From assembly GCA_029834535.1 (NCBI GenBank), contig JAQMWT010000330.1, positions 434,001 through 498,000 of the forward strand: 64,000 bases of DNA, written 5' to 3'. The stretch is from Chrysophaeum taylorii (taxonomy: Eukaryota; Sar; Pelagophyceae; Pelagomonadales; Pelagomonadaceae). The translations under genes were made by a program, and so were the position numbers. Of the stretch, positions 1 to 11,657 are shown piece by piece. How positions within the stretch are numbered: the first letter of the stretch is position 1; every line of letters starts with the position of its first letter. The notes under the pieces are model-generated. The model was not told the DNA's origin, made no database searches, and saw only the letters and a program-made list of their open reading frames with translations.

Positions 1-2088
1 AATTGCACGCGTTTGCTCGTACCAATTTCCCAAACCCAAAGTTGATTACACCTGGCGAGCGGAAGGTATAGTACTCAACTTCGACGTAGCAACGTCTCGA
101 GCCTGGTTTTTCGTCGTCTGAGTGAAACGTAGGGTCTTGATTTTACCCTCAGAGTGGCGGGAAAAGGCACGGATCTGAGAGCAAACCCGGCGACAGCACG
201 GCTTCTTACAACGTTCAAGCTCGAGCTTGAGATTAGAACCGAAAGGTACGAACTGCAAATCGAGAGTAAATCGGCAAGGCACGGATTTTCTCGCGTCCGA
301 GCTAGTCTTTCTCGATGAGATGATTTGCGATGCTGAATATGGTGCAAAAACTAGAGGCGAGCCATTTTAGGTCCTGTTCCGGTATCTAACGAACGACGAG
401 GGCTTGAAGATCAAGAGCACGGCACGATGATTTGATCATTATTACAGAAGAGGAAGTAGCGGCAAGTCAACGCAACCACAATATGAGTTGCCGTGCAGGT
501 CGATTTCAAGCGGCGGTTGTGGTGTGATTTCTGCGGACGTGCTACAGAATGAGCTCGCCGAATCACACGAATACGTCGACGTGATGTGCAATTTACGAGA
601 ATGATGTGGATGCCCACTATGTCCTGCGGGAATGCTTTAGATTCACATACGAAAACTCGCGCTGTATGCGTTCGAATGGCACCAGACCATCAAATTTGCC
701 TCAACTGACGCAGCGGCTTGTCGTAATTCGCATTGATGTTATTCTTTGAAGACGAAAAAATTGATCCTACGAGGAACAGTTACCAGGTGGGGGGGACCGT
801 CAGACACGGTCCTAATCTCCGATGGACACCCTGCGTCCCTCTCAACAATACCAGGCACAACCAACCCACGCGCTCCCGTTTGTGTCGTTTAGTTTAATTG
901 ACCACCTGCTTATGAGCAGTCATAGCTTCAGTTTCGTTCTATGATAAAAGAGGCAGTTGGATCTTTAACCATAGGCCAGCAGTCCACTGTATTAGTGCCG
1001 CATGAACCCATGTACCTCCCCCCCACTCCAAGCAGGCGCCTTTCAAAACCCTATGAGGGCTCCCATGCCCAGCCCACCCTAGCTAAGCCGCACAGCGCGA
1101 CGGGGAGTGAATTCGCAGGACTGTGCACTATGGAGTCCCTGCCGAGTCCTCAAAATGTGGTTAGCTCGGCGTGTGCGTGGGAGGTGTATTATAGTATCCG
1201 AGCTTGCGCCGTGATCGACACGAACGCGTGGCTATCGTACTGTAGGAGCGTCCGATCCGCAGTCGGAAAGAACGAGTAATGGGGATATACATTCACAAAC
1301 TCGATGCTGCACCTACCTTGTTGGATCGCCCAGCGAGGTCGACGTTAAAAATGCCCGATAAGCTAGTTATGATGGCATGCGAGTTTCCTGGCTCAATCAA
1401 AGAGCCAGAATAATGGATCGCAAAGGAAGAGAAAGAAACAAGAAGAATCCAGCGTTGTGAATTCACCAGACGAAATGACGCACCCCTCCCCGCTCTTAGC
1501 AGTCGACCTTTAAAAACCAAGTTAACACACATCAGGCCACCACGGTCACCATGCAAGTCTGGTGGAGTGATTTGAAGTGAACACGTCGCCGTACGTGGCG
1601 ATCGTGAATCTTTGGTGAAGTGAACACCACCTCATTTTTTCCGGGGGGGGGTTACGTCTGCGCCGGTTCCAGCAGCGCCCCGTCAAGTCCGTGCCAGCCG
1701 CCCGCTATTGCCAGGGCCTGTTGCTCTTAGGTTCATTCGCGTTTTGGGGCGAAGGAGGAGTCAACGGCCGTGGATAGTATTCTGCATAACACGCCTTAGT
1801 CGATGTGAGCGACCTCGGTATATTCATCTTCTTTTCCTCATCAACCTCCAGATGTCCCCGAAGTGTCTTCGGTGATTATGCTCTCCGCGTTTCTTCACTC
1901 ACCCTCGGCGAGGTCGCGGAACTTGATCCGGGCCGCCGCGATGAAACTCATTTTCGTAAGCAGGAGGGCAACTTTATCCGTCTCGCCCGCGCCGAGCCGA
2001 GAATTCCATCATGGCAGAGTGCTTTGACTGGCTGGGCATAGCCCGGATGTAGCTGGCAATATGATGTATATCCTTCGAAGCTGTCACA
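1..2088. other. gene-poor region, no confident gene
   Basis: Only short open frames occur here, all under about 115 codons and none resembling a known family. Base composition is more balanced than in the gene blocks, and the high third-position GC typical of the real genes is absent. A short motif related to GTGAAGTGAACAC occurs near 1575-1630 and again near 2900-2950. I see no tRNA or rRNA in it. Confidence 0.5.
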
Positions 2089-2450
2089 GGAGGACGGCGG
2101 CCTAACACGCTTGCTCCCTGCGGCGGCCCCGGCCGTCCCGGAGTGAGACGGTGCCTGCTCGCCTCCCGGGCTGGCCGGTTAGCACCCGGAAAGTCCGCGC
2201 TGGGATGGGGTTCGCTCGGTTGGGCAGAACGCGACGGACAGGTCGATTGTTCGTGGACCAACACGTCCGCGGCCTGCGACGCTTTTGCACGACCTCGCAT
2301 AAGACCGCGCGCAGTGGCGGTACACCATCAACAAGTCCGTCCTCGTCCCTCGCCTCTGCCCCAACTGTGTGATTTTCCTCTGTGATTCCGTACCGGCTCC
2401 TGCCGGTCCGGCCTGGCTCCCATGCTCGGGAGAGGTCTGAAGTTAGTTAG
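2089..2450 (+). repeat. dispersed repeat, copy A (possible LINE 3' end)
   Basis: About 360 bases are nearly identical, in inverted orientation, to 48416-48777. The match begins near GGAGGACGGCG and ends at the GGTCTGAAGTTAGTTA boundary. In one frame the 3' part reads LA-stop-DRAQWRYTINK followed by a Cys-containing tail, reminiscent of the C-terminus of non-LTR retrotransposon reverse transcriptases. Copy A has a TAA where copy B has CAA. The family assignment is tentative; the repeat itself is seen directly. Confidence 0.75.
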
Positions 2451-3700
2451 TTAGCTGTCACAACGCCCGTCATTGCGCCCTCCCTTTCCTCGTCTGTCTT
2501 TTGTTTATTGGTAAGCTGTCGGCGCGTCCCCCAATTCCGAAAGTGGGCAAGAGGCCTGGTCGTCTGCCAGGTGCTTTCTTGGGGTCTCACGTCACCTTCA
2601 GCCGCCCCCAGCACATGATACACACGTGAGTCGCTTTCCCACTGGAGCTGTCAGGATGATTTTCTTTCAGAAGGCGCACGCAGTCCCACACATTAGACCT
2701 GGTTGATTGTCCACTTTTGCCGGGTGTGCCTTTTCGACGTCACAACATCGACGTCGCAATCGGCTCATTTTGTCTTGCGCTCCTCCTTCTATTCCGCTTT
2801 TCCCTCCTCATCATCAATAGTATCCTTCACTTCTAGGTAGCGCGGCTCCACCTCGCTCATCAGGCGGAGGTCAGGCCGTCAGCCCTGGTACATGAATGTG
2901 AAGTGAACACGAAGGCGAAAAACCTCAGTGAAGTGAAATGAAGTGAAGCGAACCGAGATGGTGAAGCGAGTTTAGTGAATACCCAACAGAGGATGGCGAA
3001 GAACTTGAAAAAAAAACAAAAAAGCGCAACAGTGAAGGCAAAAGGAGGGAGTAAAACAAATGGAAGTTAAGTGATGGACGAAGAGGGGAAAGTGTGAAGA
3101 CGGCAAAGAAAGAAGCAAGCAAAGAGCACATAGAAGAAAGAGCCAATCGAAGAGGCGGGAAGAAAACGTCGAGGAAAAGACAAAACCAGAAGAAGCAGAA
3201 AGGGCGACTCAAGAAGAGCACGGAGGTTTGCGACGACGACAAAAGAGCCGAAGGCTAGAAAAAGGCCGACGAAAATAGGAAGCACGGAAACACAGCAGCG
3301 GAAAACGACAGTCTAGAGTGAGAGAGATAGAGACGGTAAATAAAACGGCGCCGGGAAAGCGGCGGTTAGCTAGTAAGCTGGGCATCATTTCAGAACATCA
3401 AGGTCAACCCAGGTTGATATGATCCTGGGAGTCGAGGCGAAGTTGAGCCCCGACCCTCGATAGGAAGTCAGCCCTTTTCTTACGCGCAGCAGCCTGTCCG
3501 ATCAGGCGACTGGGGGTACAAATAGGTGTACGGACGGTCGGCCCCGCGTTGGTAGCCCACCCACCCCCCCTCGAGCGCCTGCCCGTCCCGTCCCGTCCGA
3601 TGCCCTCGAGGCCCGGGTGGTAGGTATCGTTCATCTCGAGCACAACAAGAAGAAAGAAAGAAGATGGAAAAAAACGAAGAAGGCGTAGGTCGCGATTCAT
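2451..3700. other. intergenic, purine-rich, no gene seen
   Basis: From about 2900 to 3330 the plus strand is strongly purine-rich (GAAG/AAGAA runs), which creates long but low-complexity Leu/Ser/Phe-rich open frames on the minus strand. These have no domain signature and I do not call them. The rest contains no supportable gene. Confidence 0.5.
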
Positions 3701-5002
3701 TTAAAAGAGGCGGAGGGTGCTAGCGCTGACGAGGTAGTTATGGTCGGTGAATCGGCGGCAGAGCTTGAGAGAGTATTGTTTGTCGGTGGTTCTGGGGTGG
3801 TGGTCGGTCCAGGATGTGGTGCACAAGCGGCACTGGCAGGTGTTGAAGGGGTAGCGGTGGTGGGGAATGAGGGGGGTGGGCGAGGTCCAAGTCTCGGTGT
3901 TGGGGTCAAAATAGGCGGCCTCGAGGGCGGAGGAGACGAGGGTGAGACGGTCGCGGAGGACGAGCAAAAACTGGGTGGAGTCGTCCCTGCCGCGGCCGTC
4001 GGGGCAGACGGGGGCCTTGAGCCTGGTGCCGTAGGAGTCGAGGGTGGGGGGTCGTGACTTGGCCGTCCAATCGTCGAGGTCGGGGTCGTAGACGCGGAGA
4101 CCCTCGACCATGGTGGTGTCACCGGTGTGGCGCTGGAGTATGACGTAAATTCTGCGGTCGAAGACTACGGTGGATATAGCCTGGTGGCAGAGGTAGGGAG
4201 CGGCGTACTCGGGCATCGGCGAGCATTCGCGCCAAGTCTGGGCGTCGTGGAGGCAAAAGAGGTGGCAGATGCGGTGGGCCGTGTTGAGGAGAAAGAGTTT
4301 CTTTCCGACGACGAGGAGCGAGGAAGAGCGACCAAAGTACGATGGTACGAACTCGCCGCCGTCGCGGGCCCAGGCGTGGACGGGCAACGAGGGCAGGGAT
4401 CCCCATGACTGGGAATCGGGGTCGAAAATCTCGACCTCGAGCACGGGCTTGCAGTCGGCGTCGAGGCCGCCGGCGACGACGAGTCGGCCGTCGACGAACG
4501 CGCAGCCGCACCGCCGTCGAGCGTGCTTCAAGGGTGGGAGGTCGAACCACTCGTCGTCTCTTGCGTCGTAGCACTTGACGGTAGCCATGGCGCCGTGGGC
4601 GACGTGGTCGGGCTGGCCGCCGACCACGAACAGCTCGTGCTCGAGCGCGGCGATAGCAGCGTCAGGTTGTTGCCTGGTCCGCTCGCGACGCCAGCACTTG
4701 CCAAACCCGGGCGTGATGCCTACCACGTCCCAGACGGGCCGGATGCTGTTCTTCGGTGCCACGAGGGCAATGATCCCCTCCTCGGCGCACCCGACTTCGA
4801 ACCTCCGGATACGAAGGAGCCCGGCGCCCTTCTTCTCCGACAGCATGGCGGCGAGGCGCTTGCACGTGGCCTCCACGGCTTCGAGGGCCGAACCGGGCAG
4901 CCAGGCAACCACGTCGTACAGCAAAAAGTCCCGCAGCCGACGAAACAACAACGGGCTCACCTCCGTGCCCTTGGGTCTTCTTTGGTGTCGTCGTCGGGCC
5001 AT
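3701..5002 (-). CDS. F-box/Kelch-repeat protein
   Basis: A 433-residue protein. Residues about 25-75 form an F-box-like helical segment (LPGSALEAVEATCKRL). The rest is a Kelch-type beta-propeller: repeated blades with a GG doublet and later Tyr/Trp, for example ELFVVGGQPD, RLVVAGGLDAD followed by EIFDPDSQSWGSLP, and VYDPDLDDWT. Such proteins usually act as substrate receptors of SCF ubiquitin ligases in cytosol or nucleus; the substrate cannot be read from the sequence. The first ATG in a continuous frame was taken as start. The last 40 residues lack blade motifs and may be a tail. The next gene on the same strand ends at 5245. Confidence 0.8.
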   Translation of the reverse strand: MARRRHQRRPKGTEVSPLLFRRLRDFLLYDVVAWLPGSALEAVEATCKRLAAMLSEKKGAGLLRIRRFEVGCAEEGIIALVAPKNSIRPVWDVVGITPGFGKCWRRERTRQQPDAAIAALEHELFVVGGQPDHVAHGAMATVKCYDARDDEWFDLPPLKHARRRCGCAFVDGRLVVAGGLDADCKPVLEVEIFDPDSQSWGSLPSLPVHAWARDGGEFVPSYFGRSSSLLVVGKKLFLLNTAHRICHLFCLHDAQTWRECSPMPEYAAPYLCHQAISTVVFDRRIYVILQRHTGDTTMVEGLRVYDPDLDDWTAKSRPPTLDSYGTRLKAPVCPDGRGRDDSTQFLLVLRDRLTLVSSALEAAYFDPNTETWTSPTPLIPHHRYPFNTCQCRLCTTSWTDHHPRTTDKQYSLKLCRRFTDHNYLVSASTLRLF

Positions 5003-5244
5003 TGTGGTCTTGCCTTACCACGCTGCAGTCAAGGGCGGCAGTCCTGCACCCCGGGGTTTGAATGATGAGAGCGTGAAAAGTCCTGAACCGTAGCAGGGTT
5101 CACGCACCGCCATATGCCCCTCACTCACCACGCTTCCAACACTTCTTAGTGTAGGCGGGCAGGCAGGCAGCTGAACGTTGTGGTGGCGGCTTCCCCGCGT
5201 TTTGTTCCTTTGTCTGCGATTTGTCTGGCGTCGTCGGTCGGTGT

Positions 5245-5763
5245 CTAGGAGGATTCGACAGGCTGGGAGAGGACCGGGATGGCCTCGACCGCGGGGTGCT
5301 CTTCGTCGTCGTCGCGCATGGGCTTGGCGGGCTGGACGGGCTGGACCATCGCGTCGGGGACAGTCGGCGCGCCACCTTTGGCTTGGTTGAGGCGGAGGCA
5401 GAAGCCGCAGCGCGGGACGCAGGAGATGCCGAAGCAGGCGATGGTCGCCGGTATCTCGGAATCGGGAGGAAGAGCGCACGAGTGGACGAGACAGCAGAGC
5501 TGTCCTTGTCCCTTGCAGCAGGTCGTCGGGGAGACGCAGGCAATCATGCAGCAGCCGAGGCCGATCTGGATCCACTTGCCTTCGTCACCGCCGCACTGGC
5601 ACCACATGGGCTGGGCGCCCGACTTGAAGCAGCAGGCGTGCTCGATGCAGCAAATGGTTTCCTCCGAGGAGCAGCCCAAGCACTGGCCGCAGTAGATGCC
5701 GGTGTTGGCGCAGCAGCATCCGAAGAGTACCACGATCTCGTCCTCGTGAATCGGTTCGCCCAT
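5245..5763 (-). CDS. small cysteine-rich protein of unknown function
   Basis: A 172-residue protein with about 30 cysteines, many paired or tripled (GCCCAN, TICCIEHACC, TTCCKGQGQLCC, GISCVPRCGFC). Two halves look like divergent copies of a CC-x(5)-C type module, followed by an acidic, Pro-rich C-terminal tail of about 45 residues without cysteine. There is no clear signal peptide: the N-terminus is acidic (MGEPIHEDE). The spacing suggests metal binding or palmitoylation or membrane association rather than secretion, but this is inference. I do not recognise a characterised family. The start is the first ATG of the frame, and upstream lies a short divergent intergenic stretch before the SAM protein gene. 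Confidence 0.7.
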   Translation of the reverse strand: MGEPIHEDEIVVLFGCCCANTGIYCGQCLGCSSEETICCIEHACCFKSGAQPMWCQCGGDEGKWIQIGLGCCMIACVSPTTCCKGQGQLCCLVHSCALPPDSEIPATIACFGISCVPRCGFCLRLNQAKGGAPTVPDAMVQPVQPAKPMRDDDEEHPAVEAIPVLSQPVESS

Positions 5764-5950
5764 GTTGCGCTCCTTCTTGTTGTGATCTTATGATGATGAT
5801 ACGGCTCTCGGCTTAAGTTCCAAAATTTTCCGAACGGCGCGGAAAGGGCAGGCGGTTTGCCACCGATGGAGGGGGGTCGAGTCGGGGGGATTACTGTGGG
5901 TGCACCACAAAAAAGATACGACGATGGGTTAGTTTTGAGGGCGTTATTGA

Positions 5951-6379
5951 ATGAGCAACGATCTGTTTGTAAAAACCATGGATCTGCATCTGCTGGGGGT
6001 CGTCAGCGGTAGCGTCGTGTGCGCCGCGCTGTTCACGCTCCAGAAGCCCACCATGCTCGAGGCCCTGTTGAGCAAGGAAAGGGGAGTAGAGGAGGAGAAT
6101 GTGAACGGGACCTCCCCCGAGATGTCGTCGTCGTCCGCCGCCGCCGCCGCTTCCGCCGATGCCGCCGACACCACCGGGCGAGGGGTGAAAGCAACACCCG
6201 AACTCGAGGACTTTCTCGAGAATATTGGGCAACTCCAGTTGTTGGAACCGTTGACGGAGTGGGGGGCGAAGCACCCGAGCGACCTCAAGTGGCTTCGCGA
6301 CGAAGATTATGTCGAGCTTGGGGTGCCGGCCGAGATGATCCGGGAGGCCGTCGAGAAGGAGGAGCTGACTGTGACCTAA
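5951..6379 (+). CDS. membrane-anchored SAM-domain protein
   Basis: A 142-residue protein. Residues 12-33 are a hydrophobic stretch (LHLLGVVSGSVVCAALF) that could be a signal anchor. Residues about 52-78 are a Ser/Ala-rich linker. Residues about 83-140 resemble a sterile alpha motif: LEDFLENIGQLQLLEPL, then DLKWLRDEDYVELGV and PAEMIREAV. SAM domains mediate protein oligomerisation or partner binding. The function here is not known. Its TAA stop (6377-6379) overlaps the stop codon of the convergent SLD5 gene. Confidence 0.65.
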   Translation: MSNDLFVKTMDLHLLGVVSGSVVCAALFTLQKPTMLEALLSKERGVEEENVNGTSPEMSSSSAAAAASADAADTTGRGVKATPELEDFLENIGQLQLLEPLTEWGAKHPSDLKWLRDEDYVELGVPAEMIREAVEKEELTVT

Positions 6380-7107
6380 AAGAGGGCGAGGGCGCCCGAG
6401 TAGACTAAGGGCCGCACTGCGGCGTACTTGAGGACGTGGATGTCGCCCTCGGCCAGGCGGGTGGTTTTGCTGCCACCACCCCGGTCGTTTTCGTCGGTGT
6501 CGACGACAATCTCGCCGAGATCTTTGGTGACGCGGGCGAAGACGAAGTCGTCGAGGGCAGGGGGGCGCGTGAAAGCCTTGCCGAAGGCGCCGGGGCACTC
6601 GGCGTTGTCGGCCGAAAGGTCCCCTTCTTGGAAGGGGGGAGGAAGGTCCTGGAGGAAGGCCGCGTGGTGGTACCTCGCGCAGAGTCCGAGGTAGCGGGAG
6701 CAGAGCGTCTGCTCGTGGGGCGAGAGGCGGGCCCAGGCCTCGGAGTCCAAGTGGCCGGCGCACTTGAGAATTTTTCGGAGTCGCGCGCGGACGTACGAGT
6801 TCAAAGCATACCGCACGCGCGCCACTTCCATTTGGTAGAGCGGTGCCGAAAACAAATTTTCCCGAACCCCCGCGCCCTTCATCGCCTCCTCGATGTGCTG
6901 TTCCTGGGTCCTCAGCCCCGACGTGAGCGAGTCAACTATTTCGCCCTGCCAGGCGAGCACTTCGGGGCAGTGTTCCTCGGCCTGCAGCGCCGCGAGGAGC
7001 GCGGTCCACTGGGGGTTTACCTGGGCGGTGTTCGGCGACGACCCCATCGCCATCCCCATGGGCGGCGGCGGCGGCGGCGCCGTCGGCGGCGCCTCCTCCT
7101 CGTCCAT
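6376..7107 (-). CDS. SLD5: GINS complex subunit SLD5
   Basis: A 243-residue protein. SLD5 with PSF1-3 forms the GINS tetramer, part of the CMG replicative helicase in the nucleus. The family pattern is clear: an A-domain of helices with the conserved MEVARVRYALNSYVRARLRK and LSPHEQTLCSRYLGL segments (about residues 85-155), followed by a C-terminal B-domain ending DIHVLKYAAVRPLVYSGAL. The N-terminus is Pro-rich. The frame is open further upstream, but the ATG at 7107 (MDEEEAPP) was chosen because upstream residues do not resemble the family. It is divergent from the DOCK gene, with 96 bases between start codons. Confidence 0.88.
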   Translation of the reverse strand: MDEEEAPPTAPPPPPPMGMAMGSSPNTAQVNPQWTALLAALQAEEHCPEVLAWQGEIVDSLTSGLRTQEQHIEEAMKGAGVRENLFSAPLYQMEVARVRYALNSYVRARLRKILKCAGHLDSEAWARLSPHEQTLCSRYLGLCARYHHAAFLQDLPPPFQEGDLSADNAECPGAFGKAFTRPPALDDFVFARVTKDLGEIVVDTDENDRGGGSKTTRLAEGDIHVLKYAAVRPLVYSGALALF

Positions 7108-7203
7108 AATAATAGTAGTAAGTAAACCCTTGGGTGAAAATAAAATCACACGCCCTCCCTCTCTGTGTATCCATTCTTCAGAACATTCGTACAAAAATGC
7201 ACA
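7108..7203. promoter_or_regulatory. divergent promoter region SLD5 / DOCK
   Basis: Only 96 bases separate the two start codons, so both promoters and both 5' leaders must lie here or within coding sequence. The stretch is locally AT-rich (AATAATAGTAGTAAGTAAA, AAATAAAATCAC), in contrast to the flanking GC-rich genes. No canonical TATA box position can be assigned. Confidence 0.5.
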
Positions 7204-10200
7204 ATGGGTGACGAGTCTGAGTCGTTCGCGAAGCCGCAGCTGCAGGGTCGGCTCGCGACGCTCAAGTGTAACGCGACCGCGTTGCTCGCGTTACATCGCG
7301 GTCGGCGGAGCGCGGGTCACCGGCTCGTGACCGTGGACGTGGGCGTGCGGCGGCTGCCGCGGGGCGACGAAGCCAGGGACTTTTACTTTTCGTTGTGGTC
7401 CCGCGAGGGAAACGGGCTGAGTCCGTTGACCGAGGAAAGGCTCGTCTCGAGGCGTGCGAGCGACGAGGGTCTCGTCGACCTGGCGGAGGAGGTGGTGAGC
7501 TTCGAGGGGATAACCGTGGCGGAGCTGACGTCGGGCGACGTCTGGATCGTCTGTCGGCTGTACCGGGTCGGGCGGTTGCGCGAGGAGGGAGGGGAAACAA
7601 ACAACCAGGTGGTGGTCGACGGGGCGTTCGACGGCGTGGCGGACGAGGTCCCGGCGTTCCGGCGGCCGTTGGGCGTCGCGGCGGTGGACTTGAGCGGAGC
7701 GGTGGAGCGCGACGACGTTTCGATCGGCGGCGGGATGTGGGACGCCGCGCCGGCGGTCGTGTGGCGGTCGAACGACGCGCGGCTCCGGCTCGCGCGGGTG
7801 GTGCCGGCCCTGTACGCTTCCGCCAAGAGTTCCGCCGACGACCCGCCCCCACCCCCCGACGCGAGCCCGATGAGCGGCTCGTGGAGCGGCGTCGAGCGAA
7901 CGAATCTGAGGATCGAGGTGTCGGTCGGGGCGCGGCCGGCGCTTCCGTCGCAGAAACGGAGCGACGTTTTGCGGCGGGTCCGGGCGCCCTTCCTGACTCC
8001 CCGCGACGAGCTCTACGTGACCCTCGACTCGGGGAGCTTCTCGCAGGACGCGAAGCTGGCGGCGCGGTCGGTCGAGGTGCGCGCGCGCGTCGTCCATTCG
8101 GAGACGGGCGCCGTCCTGGCCCAAGTCTCGAGGGGCGGAGGCGAGGGAACCCAGTACCGGAGCTCGACAAACTACCACGCCAACAAGTCGAGCTGGGACG
8201 AGACCTTCCGCGTGTCGCTTCCTGCCGACATCCAGAACTACCACCTCCATTTCAGCTTTGCTCATTGCCGCAACGGGAAGGCGCCTCGCGCGCCGTTCGC
8301 CTTCGCGTTCCTCCCGTTGAGCAGCGACGACGGGCTTCCCGTCGCCGACGGCGAACACCGCCTCACCTGTTTCAAGCCGGACGACGAGGGTGGCGGCTAT
8401 TTGTCGGGGGCAGCCCAGGAACGCGGCCGGCGGCTGTCGGCTACGGTCGCCGCGCTCGCGACCGACGACTGGCGGCTGGGCGAGAAGGAAGTGTTCGTGG
8501 TGAGGACGGCCCTCGTGAGCGACCGGAGGGCTCCCGCCGAGGCCCCCGAGCTCCACGCCCTGCTTAAATGGCGCACGATCGACCCGGGAGCCCCCACCGT
8601 GTCAGCCATCAAGAAAGCTGCTAAATCTCAGGCCCCCGCGAAGGAGAACCGCGCGTGGCTCCGGTGCCTCGTCTCCGTATTGATATCGCGCCGCGACCCC
8701 GCCGAGCCGCCGGCCGCGTACGCGGCCCTCGCCGCGACCCTCGCGTCCTTCGCCTCCCAGCCCCCCTCTGTCCGCGCGACGCTGCGGCACGCCCTCGTGT
8801 CGGACCTCGACGCGGCGTCGGACGACGAGAGCGCCGTTTTCGAGACGCCCGTCAAAAAGAAAAAGAAGAAAGTGGAGGCACCACCCCCCGAGCGGGAGGA
8901 CTGGCTCCCGAGCGCCTTCTTCGACGGCACGCCCCCGCCGTCCTCGTCGAAGCGCGCGGAGCCCGACGAGACGAACTCGCCGCGCCACGCTGAAGCCTCG
9001 TGGGCGCGCTTTCTCGAGCAATCGGCCGCGGGCGAGCTCGGCGTTTCCAACCAGAAGGAGGAACCCGCGCACGCGATCATCCTCGGCGCCATGGCCAAGG
9101 AGGAGGAGTGCTTCGACGACACGGTCGCGGCCCTCGACTCCCTGATGGCGCTGGCGTGCGCCTCCTTCGCCAAGGCCGGCGGCTGCGCTTTAGAGCCGCG
9201 GCCGGGCGCGACGCTCGCGCTCGTCGACGCCGTCCTCGACCCCTGCCGCGAGCTCCTCGGAAAAGACGTGTCTTCTTCTTCTTCTTCTTCTTCGTCTTCG
9301 AAGCTGTGCGTCGCGGCGCTCTCCGGGACCTTCGAGGCTCTGGAGGCGTGCTTCGCGCTGGCCGTCGTCGCGGCACGCGCCGTCGCGGTGATCGAGGCGC
9401 TCCCCGGCCGGGAGCCGGCCCTCGAGCTCGGGTTCGCGCGTTTCCTCGCGAGATCGCCCGCGCTCCGGGCGTCGACCGACGCCACCGCCCGGCTCGTCCT
9501 CGCGAAGGCCCTCGCAGCCCGCGCGGCGCGGTACCTGCGCCACGCGACTCCCCTCGTCCGTGGCCTCGCGGCCCAAGTCCTCGGCGAGCTCGTCTCCGTG
9601 GCGCTCGCGGCCAAGGACGCCAGAGCCGCCGCGGCCCTATCGTCGAGCCACTTGGTCGACGCGTGCGGCGCCGTGTCTGCTTTGTTTCGCCGCCCAACAA
9701 CATCGACAACGCGCCGTCCTCCTCCTTCGTCTTCGGAAGATATATTGCTCGAAGTAGAATCGCGGCGCGCGACGACGACGACGACGACGACGACGCTTTC
9801 GATTTCGCCGGAAAGGCCCCCGGCGATCGCACGGTCTTTTTCTTCTTCTTCTTCTTCTACTCGGCGAACGCAGCTGGCGCTCCGGCGGCGGTCGTCCTCG
9901 CAGCCGCCCGAGCCGACCTTGGGTGCCAAGCCGCCGCCGCCGCCGCCCGCCTACTGGGAAACGGCGTTCGACGCGAGGAACGGCGACGAGGAGCGCGCGA
10001 CGGCCGAGGACGCGGCGTTAGACCTGGGCGCGACCTGCCTCACGATCATGCGCGTCCTCGCCGAGGCGAACGCGCTGGAAGGCGAGGCCTTGGGACTGGC
10101 GCTCGAGACCTGCGGGACGCTCGCGGCCCGGTCACCCTTCGACGCCGAGGCCTGGCCCCTCCTCGCGGCGTGCGCCTGGTCCGAGTTCTCGCGGGTTTTG

Positions 10201-11619
10201 GCCAAGAGCGCGGCGGAGGGCGCCGACGTCGCGGCCCTCCTCGACCTCGGGCTCGCGTTGATCGAGGCGCGCGAGACGGACGTCGGGTCCATGTCGGACG
10301 CGCGCCTCGCCTATTTGCTGGAGGCGGCGGGCGAGGCGATCGCCGACTTGCGCCCGGCGACGGTCGAGCGCCTCGACAAGATCTGGAAACGCCTCTCGGG
10401 CAGCAGCGCCGAGCGCCTCGCCCTCGCGCCTCGCGTGCTGCCGCGCGCGACCCGCCTCCTCGCAACCCCGGGCGCCGTCGCGGCCCTCGCTGCGCGCCTG
10501 GTCGCCGACCTCGCCGTCGCGGAGATCCAAGTCGGACAAAACCTAGAGACGTTCGAACTCGCGATAGTCGAGGTCCTCGACGACGGTGTGTCGATGGGCG
10601 CCGCGCTGGCCACCACCATCCCGGGCCTCCTCCCGACCAAAACCGAAAGTGTGTGGCGGCCCGCGCTCTCGCGCCTCGCCGACCTCCAGACCGAGCTCGA
10701 GACGCTATCGCGCCACGACGTGACCGACCTCGAGGTCGCCTGCGCCTACGGCAGGGTCGTCGCGCCCGACGGCCTCCTCTTCCGCACCGAGGGCGCCTCC
10801 CGGAGGGCTGCCCGCCGCGCCCGGGCGCTCGCGGCGACCATGGCGCGCAAGGGACACCACGTCGAGGCCGGCTTGGCGCTCCTGAGGGCTGCCGAGGCCG
10901 CGCGAGACGACGACGAAGAAGAAGAAGAAGAAGAAAAAAAAAAAGACCGGGGGGTATGCCCGGGCCGCGACGCGGTCGACGATACCCTCGCGCGCCGCGA
11001 CCATACCGCCGGCCGCGCGGCCCGCGCGCGACGCGTGGCCAGCCGACTCTTCGCCGCGGCGACCCCGCCCGCCTGGGAATTGTCGCTCGCCTGTTCCGAG
11101 GCTACGATTTCCGACCTTCGCGCCTGCTCGCCCGGACCCGAACCCGCCATGGTCCGCGAGGCCCTCGCGACCGAACTCGGCCGCGCGGCCGGCTACTACG
11201 TCCGCCTCCACGAACGACGACGCCCCTGCGTCGTTTTTCGGTGCCGGTTTTCCGATTCCGCGACCTCTCTAGCGCCGCGCCTCCGCGGCCGAGAGTTCGC
11301 CTTCCGAGGGGCGCCGGGCGAGAAGATTGGGACCTTCGTCGAAAACCTCCGCGCCGACCTCGGCGCCGACCTCGCCCTCGCCCCCTCGAACACCCCTCTC
11401 CTCGAAAACGACGCCTGCCAGGCCTCGACGCTAACCCCGGCAGATCCCGACGACCTCGCGCGCTGGCGCGAAACCGAGGACGACCTCGACGATCCCCGGA
11501 ACGGTCCCGCGACCACGACCTGGCCCCAACCTCTGGAGGCGGCCTTCGACCTCGCGGACCGCGACGCTCCCTGGCGGCCCGCCAGGCTCTGGGTCCACGA
11601 GTGGCCCGCCGCCAGCGCG

Positions 11620-11657
<38 letters not shown>

